46,803 nt of DNA, taken from contig JAHFOB010000007.1 of assembly GCA_023267045.1 (NCBI GenBank), forward strand, positions 1 to 46,803, written 5' to 3'. Origin of the DNA: Candidatus Zambryskiibacteriota bacterium. Its GTDB lineage: Bacteria; Patescibacteriota; Minisyncoccia; Phycocordibacterales; DATDWN01. Position numbers and translations under genes: made by a program. Below the pieces are notes generated by a model that saw only the letters and a list, made by a program, of their open reading frames with translations, did not search any database and was not told the origin of the DNA. This document shows positions 38,262-45,992 of this stretch, piece after piece. The first letter of the stretch is position 1. Each line of letters opens with the position of its first letter.

Positions 38262-38287
38262 AACCCTGGAGGGATTCCTCCAGGGTT
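38262..38287 (+). terminator. Intrinsic terminator
   Basis: AACCCTGGAGG-gatt-CCTCCAGGGTT. Confidence 0.88.
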
Positions 38288-38294
38288 ACGCTTT

Positions 38295-38543
38295 TTACAA
38301 AATCTCGAAAACTTTTCTTTTTGATGAGGCGCCAGAAACAAGACGAACCTCTCTTGGAGATTTTTTAAAATATTCTGCAAGCAATTTGGCTATAGCAAGA
38401 TTGGCCTTACCTGCAATAGGTGGCTCTTTTACGAACACAGTAAAATACTCTTCTTTTCTATCCACTTCCTTCCATAGAGTAAGATCTGGAGGGACTATCT
38501 TATTTTCCTTTGCCCCAGCTTTAGCTTTAACAAATATTTTCAC
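38295..38543 (-). CDS. DUF167/YggU family protein
   Basis: MKIFVKAKAGAKENKIVPP...FTVFVKEPPIAGKANLAIAKLLAEYFKKSPREVRLVSGASSKRKVFEI. Confidence 0.88.
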   Translation of the reverse strand: MKIFVKAKAGAKENKIVPPDLTLWKEVDRKEEYFTVFVKEPPIAGKANLAIAKLLAEYFKKSPREVRLVSGASSKRKVFEIL

Positions 38544-38954
38544 TTATTGCATATAGTAGATAACAGAGCTGACTAGAATTGTCGCTATTATTCCTTGTGC
38601 TGAATTAATAACAACAAGTTTCCAAGACTTTCTCTCCCAAATAGCAGAATTTGCATAAATAGGAAAACTGAAACCAAGCCATATAATAAGAAGTACTTTT
38701 AGAAACTCATAAAACGATATGGCCAGTAGTTGTGGAAACAGATATGAGACAACGCTGACAAAAATAACATTTGTAATGAAATTCAGAATAAGTGGCACGG
38801 TCATACCCATCTTTTTTGCTTCTGCTTGCTCTTCGGCAGTCATTTTATCAGCAGTAAAACCCATCAGTTTTGCCCAAGTTCTGCCAAACAAAACTGTAAA
38901 CCACAAGGCTCCGAAAGCAAATGCAACAACTGCTCCAACTAATATTGATAACAT
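38544..38954 (-). CDS. DUF1761-like membrane protein
   Basis: AFAFGALWFTVLFGRTWAKLMGFTADKM; multiple TM. Confidence 0.75.
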   Translation of the reverse strand: MLSILVGAVVAFAFGALWFTVLFGRTWAKLMGFTADKMTAEEQAEAKKMGMTVPLILNFITNVIFVSVVSYLFPQLLAISFYEFLKVLLIIWLGFSFPIYANSAIWERKSWKLVVINSAQGIIATILVSSVIYYMQ

Positions 38955-39024
38955 AATTTTATATTTAATTTATAAAAATAACCTTAACATAATTATACAA
39001 AAGCTCCCTCTTTTTTCAAAATAC

Positions 39025-39603
39025 TTAATACTTTCGTATCACACCTTTAACTATCGCCGCCACCTTCAGATCGTATGTTGGATAAATCGGTGAGTAGTTT
39101 TTGTTTGCTGGTTTTAGATAGACTACATTTCCCTTTCTTTTGAAATACTTCATCGTCCAACCACCATCGACCTCCGCGATGACAATATCGCCATCTTTTG
39201 GATCACCACGACGCTCAACGACAACGAGATCGCCTTCTCGTATACCTTCATCAATCATAGAGTCACCTTTAACCTCCAAAAGATAACTTGCTTCTTTGTT
39301 TTTTATTAGATAGTCGTCTAGGTTTATTGTGTCTAGTGTACTTGGATCAACTGTTGTGGGAATTCCTGCTTCGACTAGACCCAACAGCGGTGTCTCTCCG
39401 AATATTTTCATCGGAGTCAGTCTACCACTAGAATCTTTATCTACTATTTCATCATCGACAAGTTTGTTGATCAATTTATAAACTGCATTTTTTGATCTGA
39501 AACCAACCATAGCCATGATTTCTTTATAACCAGGCATACGTCTGTTTTTTCTGTAAAAATTCAGTATTTTATTTTTATAACTTATGTATTTATCTTCACT
39601 CAT
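39025..39603 (-). CDS. lexA: LexA-like SOS repressor
   Basis: N-terminal wHTH (MPGYKEIMAMVGFRSKNAVYKLINKL), cleavage-site EAG, catalytic GDSM and DGGWTMKYFKR. Confidence 0.9.
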   Translation of the reverse strand: MSEDKYISYKNKILNFYRKNRRMPGYKEIMAMVGFRSKNAVYKLINKLVDDEIVDKDSSGRLTPMKIFGETPLLGLVEAGIPTTVDPSTLDTINLDDYLIKNKEASYLLEVKGDSMIDEGIREGDLVVVERRGDPKDGDIVIAEVDGGWTMKYFKRKGNVVYLKPANKNYSPIYPTYDLKVAAIVKGVIRKY

Positions 39604-39607
39604 TTTT

Positions 39608-39805
39608 TTATATTATGCTAAATGGTCGCATAAACCATCCAGAACTTGCTCGAGTCTTGCGGATTTTCGATAAGTTGGAAAGTATAAACTTGTGTCGTCG
39701 AGATTCCCGCCCGTATGATAGACCCCTAATAATCCTCTGATCTATAACGTCGTTTACAACCTCTAACTCCCTTCTCAAAACTCTCTCTAAATTTTGTTTA
39801 CTCAT
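39608..39805 (-). CDS. Small conserved-looking protein in lexA operon
   Basis: 65 aa, 4 bp upstream of lexA on the same strand. Confidence 0.6.
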   Translation of the reverse strand: MSKQNLERVLRRELEVVNDVIDQRIIRGLSYGRESRRHKFILSNLSKIRKTRASSGWFMRPFSII

Positions 39806-39848
39806 AATTTTTTCTTAAAATTAATAGATTAAAGTGACAAGATTTCTA

Positions 39849-39970
39849 AGAATTTTTTCAGACAGATGCAGTTCGAGGCGGACGAGGAAAATCATTCGAG
39901 CCTTACAAGTGTAAGGTGAGAATTATTTTACCGAAGTGGAGCAAAGAAATGCACTGTATGAAAAATTTCT
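39849..39970 (+). ncRNA. Candidate structured element, copy C (upstream of lexA operon)
   Basis: Terminal stem AGAATTTTTTCAGACAG / CTGTATGAAAAATTTCT; inner CCTTAC-aagt-GTAAGG; AGTTCGAGGCGGA shared with copy A (AGTTCAAGGCGGA). Confidence 0.45.
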
Positions 39971-39986
39971 GTATGTAAATATTATA

Positions 39987-40004
39987 GGTGAACGGTGGTT
40001 CACC
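39987..40004. promoter_or_regulatory. Candidate LexA (SOS) box upstream of lexA operon
   Basis: GGTGAACGGTGGTTCACC; core GAAC-N4-GTTC matches the Bacillus-type LexA box. Confidence 0.65.
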
Positions 40005-40033
40005 CGTCAAGAAATCCCCTGTGGATAACTACA

Positions 40034-40438
40034 CTAGGACAGAAATTTAGAAATATGAAAAGAGACTGCGCTTGCAGTTCCAGTTAGAAAAGTCCCCCAC
40101 GCTAGATCTACCACTGTGATCAGTGTAGGCCAATCTTTCAGCGTCGCTTGATTTGTAAAATCATACGCTCCGTAGGAAACGAGGCCAAGAAGTGCTCCTG
40201 TCAAAAAAACTCTTGATAAACTCCAATTACCAGAAATCGCCGGCAAAACAACAAAAACAATAATGCCCACTGCATACAAAATATAAAAAATTATGGCCGG
40301 AGTGTATGAAGTATGTTCAGCAGTCAGATGTGACAGTCTTGGACCATAAAAACTTTTTATCATATTTGAAAGCCATATTGAATCCAAAATAATAAGTGAA
40401 ACTAATGAAGAAAAATATGCTATAAAAAATGTTTTCAT
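40034..40438 (-). CDS. DUF2177-like membrane protein
   Basis: LIILDSIWLSNMIKSFYGPRLSHLT, LLGLVSYGAYDFTNQATLKDW. Confidence 0.8.
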   Translation of the reverse strand: MKTFFIAYFSSLVSLIILDSIWLSNMIKSFYGPRLSHLTAEHTSYTPAIIFYILYAVGIIVFVVLPAISGNWSLSRVFLTGALLGLVSYGAYDFTNQATLKDWPTLITVVDLAWGTFLTGTASAVSFHISKFLS

Positions 40439-40469
40439 AATAGAATTATATCATTTTACAAAAAGAAAA

Positions 40470-40499
40470 CCGCCACACCGAGAAGTGCCAGTGTGGTGG
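40470..40499 (-). terminator. Intrinsic terminator
   Basis: CCGCCACAC..GTGTGGTGG with T-tract on minus strand. Confidence 0.8.
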
Positions 40500-40531
40500 A
40501 CTTTCTCGATATGACGGTGGTTGTGTTCTAG

Positions 40532-40876
40532 CTAGTTTCCTCTGAGAGGTCTCCGATCGGTATCGACTCTGGATGTACTCTGGTCGACGACAGGTTTCTT
40601 CTCGTCCTCACGACCACGAAGATCACTCAGAACTTCTCCAGCGAACTCTGCCAACTTGTGTTGGCCGATTGACTTCAGGAGCTCTGGCAAGTCAGCGTGA
40701 TCTTCGGCGAATGCAAGTGCATCAGCCACTTTCATCTTGGCACGATACAGGGTTTCCAAGATGGTCTTCAGCTCGATGGAATCTTCCGGACGAATCCCAC
40801 TGCTTCTGATCATGGTTTCGATTATCCGGAGTCTAAAATAAAGAACTTCGTGGAATGGACGCTTCTGATCGGACAT
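40532..40876 (-). CDS. Hypothetical protein
   Basis: 114 aa, SD AAGGGGAG, own terminator. Confidence 0.6.
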   Translation of the reverse strand: MSDQKRPFHEVLYFRLRIIETMIRSSGIRPEDSIELKTILETLYRAKMKVADALAFAEDHADLPELLKSIGQHKLAEFAGEVLSDLRGREDEKKPVVDQSTSRVDTDRRPLRGN

Positions 40877-41003
40877 GATACTCCCCTTGAAAGAACGTGA
40901 ACTTAGATAGAGTAATTAAAATTTACAACACTGTCAATGTGAAGAATCCTCCTATCCCCCTCGATGACCGTCTTCAAGGGAACTTGACCTTTTTAAAACG
41001 AAA

Positions 41004-41029
41004 GCCGCCCTGGGGTAAACCAGAGCGGC
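41004..41029 (-). terminator. Intrinsic terminator
   Basis: GCCGCCCTGG..CCAGAGCGGC. Confidence 0.8.
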
Positions 41030-41033
41030 GAAA

Positions 41034-41360
41034 TTACTCCAACTCGTTGATCTTGGTGGCCATGACAAAATCGTTTTCCGTCAGTCCATAAACGACATGG
41101 GTGGTCAGAGTCAGCTTGACCTTTTTGTAGTCGTGAATGCACATGTTCGGATGATGACCTTCTTCTTCGGCAAGCACTGCAACCTTGTTGAAAAAAATCA
41201 GAGCCTGCTTGAAATTCTTGAAAAAGAAAGTCTTGTCGATTACCCCGCCTTGAAAAGACCATCCTGGTACGACTTTGATGTATTCAGAAATAGCTTCTGC
41301 TGACAAGGTTGGTGTATCGCCACGACACGGAACACATTTTCTCTGGCTTAATTCGTTCAT
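41034..41360 (-). CDS. Pterin-4a-carbinolamine dehydratase family protein
   Basis: VPGWSFQGGVIDKTFFFKNFKQALIFFNKVAVLAEEEGHHPNMCIHDYKKVKLTLTTHVVYGLTENDFVMATKIN. Confidence 0.88.
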   Translation of the reverse strand: MNELSQRKCVPCRGDTPTLSAEAISEYIKVVPGWSFQGGVIDKTFFFKNFKQALIFFNKVAVLAEEEGHHPNMCIHDYKKVKLTLTTHVVYGLTENDFVMATKINELE

Positions 41361-41450
41361 ACGATCCTTTCATTTTGAACTATCATGTTCTGTAGATTAT
41401 ACTATGCATAAAAATCAAAAAAGCAAATTTATTATTTTTACAAAAGAAAT

Positions 41451-41484
41451 GGCCGTCCTTCACCTAGATAGGTTTAGGACGGCC
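41451..41484 (-). terminator. Intrinsic terminator
   Basis: GGCCGTCCT..AGGACGGCC. Confidence 0.8.
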
Positions 41485-41488
41485 GGAA

Positions 41489-41884
41489 CTAGTCGATATT
41501 GTGTGGTGGGCGATCGCCACGACTCAAGAACTTGCGGACTTCATCCACAAGATGCTCACAGATTCCCTCGACACCACGACCTCTGGAGATATACAGATCA
41601 TAGCCTTTGTCAGAAGCCCCAGTAAACAGTGTACCAATGATGAGCCTTGGGAACCTCTCTTTCAAGAGAGCCGGAAAAGAATAGGTCAGCTCATGTTTGC
41701 GTCTGTAGGTCTGACCGAAAAGGACAACCTCCACTGACTCATCTTCAATGAACTTCTCTACTTCCAACTCACGGTCGAAGATGACGAAATCGGTGTTAAA
41801 TTCAAAGTTGATCCCCGTCAATGCCCTTCTAATCTCCACGATATCTCCGATGGAGTCGTGGAAAATAACCAAATGAACACTCAT
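41489..41884 (-). CDS. Hypothetical protein
   Basis: 131 aa, SD AAAGGAGGG, own terminator; MSVHLVIFHDSIGDIVEIRRAL. Confidence 0.6.
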   Translation of the reverse strand: MSVHLVIFHDSIGDIVEIRRALTGINFEFNTDFVIFDRELEVEKFIEDESVEVVLFGQTYRRKHELTYSFPALLKERFPRLIIGTLFTGASDKGYDLYISRGRGVEGICEHLVDEVRKFLSRGDRPPHNID

Positions 41885-41987
41885 GCACCCTCCTTTGTGA
41901 ACTGTAACATATTATATGAAAATATCAATGACCTCCTCCCCGCACTCCTCTGATTACAGAGTCGTACGGGGTTTCGGGTTCAAGGGT

Positions 41988-42419
41988 TCATGAGAATCTG
42001 AAACGACCTGTGGTACCGTAGTCTTTCTTGCCTTGGTTTGCTATATACTTTTTGATCATTTCCTCATTTAGGCCTACAGTCGATACGAAATATCCCACAC
42101 TCCAGATGCTGCCGTCTAGGTACATGTCACGTATGAATCTAAATCGTTTCTTCAGTATTGCACTTGATTCTGATTTGAGTCTTTGAACAACGGCAGCTAT
42201 GGAGAGGTTTGGTGGTATTTCGATTTGGAGATGAACATGGTCATCGTTTGTGTTAAAAGAGTGTATGTGGAGTGTGGGATATTTCTTAGTGGCATGATAC
42301 AAATATTTTCTTAATTCTTGCTTTGTGTATTCCTTTATATACTTTCTTCGATATCGAGTTCCCCAGACTATGTGGTATTCAATTTGATACTTTGAGTGGT
42401 TTAAGTTTCTGATTCTCAT
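41988..42419 (-). CDS. IS200/IS605 (Y1_Tnp/HUH) transposase TnpA
   Basis: YHIVWGTRYRRKY, HUH motif DDHVHLQI, RLKSESSAILKK, catalytic-Tyr region EEMIKKYIANQG. Confidence 0.92.
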   Translation of the reverse strand: MRIRNLNHSKYQIEYHIVWGTRYRRKYIKEYTKQELRKYLYHATKKYPTLHIHSFNTNDDHVHLQIEIPPNLSIAAVVQRLKSESSAILKKRFRFIRDMYLDGSIWSVGYFVSTVGLNEEMIKKYIANQGKKDYGTTGRFRFS

Positions 42420-42423
42420 GTTT

Positions 42424-42457
42424 AAAGCCTATCATGTTTGCTAACAAGATAGGCTTT
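42424..42457 (-). promoter_or_regulatory. Hairpin immediately upstream of tnpA start
   Basis: AAAGCCTATC-..-GATAGGCTTT, 10 bp perfect, next to ATG at 42419. Confidence 0.65.
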
Positions 42458-42533
42458 GCACATTCATCCCCGCCCTCACCAGGGAAGACGGGAGTCGGGC
42501 GGGGTTCTCTGTGAATAGAAGAGTTTTGTTTTT

Positions 42534-44339
42534 TTACAAAAACAACCTCGCCAAACGTATCTTCAGATAACTCGGTTTCTTTTTTTGTTTAGTCAGTAAA
42601 TTGTACACTGGCGAAAGTGTCGTAGTTCCGACTTTTTTGAAAGCTAACAAAATGTCGTCTAGTTCACTGCGTTTCAACTCATACTTTAGATATGTTATAT
42701 CAGGACATTTTTTCCCAACCATAAGATCCTCAATGTGAGAAACTATTGTTTCTTGTTTCAATCCCCTGGCTTCGGCAATGTCTGAAAGTGAGACTTCTTG
42801 TTCTAGAAATCCTGCCGTGATTTCTTGTGTAGATTTTTTTACATTCGGCGTGCTCGCCTCAGTACTTCCTACATTCGAACTGGTGTTCTCAGTACTTCGT
42901 CGCTCTCGCTCGGTCGCTTTCTCTTTCTTTTTTATTTTTATTTTCTCTTCTGGTTCGATCAATTTCATCCATTCTTTTTGTTTTTCCAAAACTTCCTGAC
43001 CTGACATTTCTTTGAGATCTGAAACTGCATCTACGGATAAGTCTTGAAACTTCTGGTCCATTTCCAAAACTTCTTTGTCTATTTCAAGAGACATATCGTT
43101 GAAACCGAGAAGTTTCATACCATCGAGTGATCTGACGCGTGATAGCGCTACGTATCCCATCCCAGCAACGAAAGATTTAGATAAATCAACTTCCATGGCG
43201 TCTAACGACATGCCCTGACTTTTGTGAACAGTAATGGCCCAAGCAAGTCGAAGTGGCAATTGACTGATTTCCGCTTTTACTTTTCCTTCTTCTTCTATTT
43301 TCCATGATTGAGGTTGAACAGAAAAGTTCATTCCACTTTTTGTTTCAATAACAGGATCACCGTATGAGTTAAAATCTTTTACGATACCGAGAGTGCCATT
43401 TACATATAAACCTTCAGGATGATTTTTGGTAAACATTACTCGCGCGCCTTTTTTTAATTCCAATCTTTCTGGCGACAGACAACTTTTTTTTAATGTTTCT
43501 GCCAAGTTATGTGAACCTTTTTGAGCCATTTTGTATTCTCGGCTGTCAGTCTTTATGAGATCAAGATGTTTTTTGTTTACTACATCCACATCTATATTGT
43601 GGGTATAGAGCCGAGTATAGTGGTCGGGCGTGCCCTGTAGCGAGCTTGTACCATGTACCGAGCTTTGCTCTGGTACTGTGGTTTGCTCTGCTACGGGGTC
43701 TTTATTCAAACGACTTTTCAAAAGATCAATAGTTTTTTGTGTTACTTTATTTTCTCGGATTTGATTTAGTATTGAAAGATATATGTTGTCTTTCTGACGA
43801 TGCTGTTCGGACAAATGACAGATAATGAATTTGGACGCTAGCCAAGACTCTGATTTATAGGCAAATTCAGATTCAACTCCACTACCAAAACCATTTGCCC
43901 GCGTAACTGGTGGTAACTGGAAAAAATCTCCACACAAAACGATTTGCATTCCACCAAACGGTTTTTCGTTTCGTTTCATCTGCCGACAAATCCACTCAAC
44001 CAGATCTAGCCGAAAATGATGGAGCATCGAAACCTCATCAATTATCAAAACTTTTGTCCGTTCAAAGCGTTTGTATAAATACTGACGTTGCATCAAATCC
44101 TCAATATCGTAGTCCGTAAGTGTGTCGCGAATACCAAGTCCAGACCAAGAATGTACCGTCATACCACCTAGGTGAGTAGCGGCAATACCTGTTGATGCTG
44201 TTACTGCAACATCAACCGCGTGTGATTTCAAATATTGTACGTACATATTCAAAACATGCGTCTTCCCGCTTCCAGCCGGACCGGTCAGAAAAACATTTTT
44301 ACCCATTTTTAAAATATCTAAAGCTTCTGATTGTAACAT
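42534..44339 (-). CDS. PIF1-like/AAA helicase with C-terminal RecQ-type HTH
   Basis: NVFLTGPAGSGKTHVLN, VLIIDEVSMLHHFRLDLVEWI, GDFFQLPPV, LAWAITVHKSQGMSLDAMEVDLSKSFVAGMGYVALSRVRS. Confidence 0.93.
   Translation of the reverse strand: MLQSEALDILKMGKNVFLTGPAGSGKTHVLNMYVQYLKSHAVDVAVTASTGIAATHLGGMTVHSWSGLGIRDTLTDYDIEDLMQRQYLYKRFERTKVLIIDEVSMLHHFRLDLVEWICRQMKRNEKPFGGMQIVLCGDFFQLPPVTRANGFGSGVESEFAYKSESWLASKFIICHLSEQHRQKDNIYLSILNQIRENKVTQKTIDLLKSRLNKDPVAEQTTVPEQSSVHGTSSLQGTPDHYTRLYTHNIDVDVVNKKHLDLIKTDSREYKMAQKGSHNLAETLKKSCLSPERLELKKGARVMFTKNHPEGLYVNGTLGIVKDFNSYGDPVIETKSGMNFSVQPQSWKIEEEGKVKAEISQLPLRLAWAITVHKSQGMSLDAMEVDLSKSFVAGMGYVALSRVRSLDGMKLLGFNDMSLEIDKEVLEMDQKFQDLSVDAVSDLKEMSGQEVLEKQKEWMKLIEPEEKIKIKKKEKATERERRSTENTSSNVGSTEASTPNVKKSTQEITAGFLEQEVSLSDIAEARGLKQETIVSHIEDLMVGKKCPDITYLKYELKRSELDDILLAFKKVGTTTLSPVYNLLTKQKKKPSYLKIRLARLFL
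42837..42918 (-). repeat. In-frame repeat with two covarying mini-hairpins in the helicase gene
   Basis: acattc-GGCG-tgct-CGCC-tcagtacttc and acattc-GAAC-tggt-GTTC-tcagtacttc then gtcgctc(t)cgctcggtcgc. Confidence 0.8.
43631..43698. repeat. Nested palindrome inside helicase gene
   Basis: GTAGCGAGC..GCTCTGCTAC enclosing GTACCGAGC-ttt-GCTCTGGTAC. Confidence 0.75.
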
Positions 44340-44380
44340 CGTTTCATTCTACCAGTCAGTAACAAAAAATGACAAATGGA

Positions 44381-45124
44381 CTAGGCTTGGATTCTCTTGA
44401 AAAGTTGCGCGCCAATATAAATACAAATAAGAGTAATCGAAATAAGAATAACAAAATCTAGCCCGAGTGAAAAAGTGTGTACACCAGTTAGAGACCCACG
44501 AATTCCATCTATAGCATAAGTTAGTGGATTTAATTTAACTATATAACTAAATACTTTTGGCAGACCTGTTACAGGAAACAACGCGCCAGAAAGAAAAAAT
44601 AATGGCATGACAATAAAATTTTGAATAAGTGGAAATCCTTGCATATCATCCAGTTTTGAGGCCATAGCTGTGCCAAAAGCAGCAAAAAACAAAGCCAAAA
44701 GAAACATAAAAATAAAAGCTAGAATTATCCCAGAAAGACTAGATCTCAAACCAAAGAAAAATGTAATAATTGATACGGAAATACCTTGAACAAAAGATAC
44801 CGTTGCCCCACCCAAAGTCCTACCAAACATTATATTAAAACGACTTACAGGAGCGACCATTGTTTCCTTCAGAAAACCAAACTGTTTATCCCAAATGACT
44901 TCAATACCTGAAAAGACGGCTGTGAACATTATTGTCATTGCGATAATTCCAGGTGCAAGAAAATTCATGTAGTTACCCCCACCAGCTTTTGCAAAAACTG
45001 GACCAAAACCGTAACCGAAAGCAAAAAGAAAAAGTAGGGGTTGGGCAAGCGAGGCAAAAATTCTCTGCTTTGAGCGAATGTATCTTTTCAGTTGTCTTAA
45101 CCAAAGTATATAAATAGTAGACAT
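44381..45124 (-). CDS. ABC-2 type transporter permease
   Basis: FLAPGIIAMTIMFTAVFSGIEVIWDKQFGFLKETMVAPVSR. Confidence 0.92.
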   Translation of the reverse strand: MSTIYILWLRQLKRYIRSKQRIFASLAQPLLFLFAFGYGFGPVFAKAGGGNYMNFLAPGIIAMTIMFTAVFSGIEVIWDKQFGFLKETMVAPVSRFNIMFGRTLGGATVSFVQGISVSIITFFFGLRSSLSGIILAFIFMFLLALFFAAFGTAMASKLDDMQGFPLIQNFIVMPLFFLSGALFPVTGLPKVFSYIVKLNPLTYAIDGIRGSLTGVHTFSLGLDFVILISITLICIYIGAQLFKRIQA

Positions 45125-45150
45125 AAATTTTTAATTTTTAATTTTTGAAT

Positions 45151-45960
45151 TTATCGCTTATTACCTGTCCACATTGCTCGTGCTTGTCTCATGCCATCTT
45201 TCGCACTGGAACTTTCTTCTCGTACCTCATGACCAGTGAGAGCCAAAAAGGCGTCCTCAAGATTTTCAGTATTAGTTTTTTTCTTTAACTCCATCGGTGT
45301 TCCACTTTCTATTATTTTGCCATGATCAATAATAGAAACCATGTCCGCCACTCTATCGGCTTCTTCCATATAGTGAGTGGTAAAAAAGACGGTCAATTTT
45401 TCTTTTTGATTTAAATTTTTTATATAACTCCAGATATGGTTTCGAGTTTGAGGGTCAAGACCAAGTGTTGGCTCATCAAGAAAAAGAACTTTCGGATGGT
45501 GAAGCAGACCACGAGCAATTTCTAGACGTCTTTTCATTCCGCCAGAAAACTCTTTTACCAGAGAATCTTTCCTATCCCACAAATCAACCAGTCTCAAGAG
45601 TTCTTCAATGCGCGGTTTGTAAACAGAAGCTTTGACATTATAAAGTACCGCGTGAAATTGCATATTTTCATAAGCTGTCAGTTCAGTATCTAGTGATGGA
45701 TCTTGAAATACGATACCAAAAGAGTGACGAGTTTCATCTGGATGAGTGACTACGTCAAAATTATTTAGCTTTATTTCACCGTGAGAAGGTGGAAGTAGAG
45801 TTGTCAGCATTTTTATGGTTGTGGTTTTACCAGCACCATTTGGACCAAGAAAAGCAAATATTTTCCCAGTATCTACAGAAAAAGAAATATTCTCAACGGC
45901 CTTAACTTCACCAAAATGTTTCGAAACATTTTTTACTTCAATAATTTTTGCCATTCGCAT
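45151..45960 (-). CDS. ABC transporter ATP-binding protein (DrrA-like)
   Basis: FLGPNGAGKTTTIKMLTTLL, FSGGMKRRLEIARGLLHHPKVLFLDEPTLGLDPQTR. Confidence 0.95.
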   Translation of the reverse strand: MRMAKIIEVKNVSKHFGEVKAVENISFSVDTGKIFAFLGPNGAGKTTTIKMLTTLLPPSHGEIKLNNFDVVTHPDETRHSFGIVFQDPSLDTELTAYENMQFHAVLYNVKASVYKPRIEELLRLVDLWDRKDSLVKEFSGGMKRRLEIARGLLHHPKVLFLDEPTLGLDPQTRNHIWSYIKNLNQKEKLTVFFTTHYMEEADRVADMVSIIDHGKIIESGTPMELKKKTNTENLEDAFLALTGHEVREESSSAKDGMRQARAMWTGNKR

Positions 45961-45992
45961 AGTATATCAGTAATACATTGCCGATGTCCAAA

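Larger units (their letters stand above)
41927..42511 (-). mobile_element. IS200/IS605-family insertion sequence (approximate bounds)
   Basis: Y1 transposase flanked by imperfect palindromes: CCCCG..CTCTG-ATTA-CAGAG..CGGGG (41938-41971) and CCCCGCCC..GGGCGGGG (42468-42504). Confidence 0.8.

Noticed and set aside
42887-42898. GAACTGGTGTTC as a second LexA box
   Set aside because: It lies inside the helicase coding sequence and is one of the covarying repeat hairpins, so the match is best explained as coincidence.
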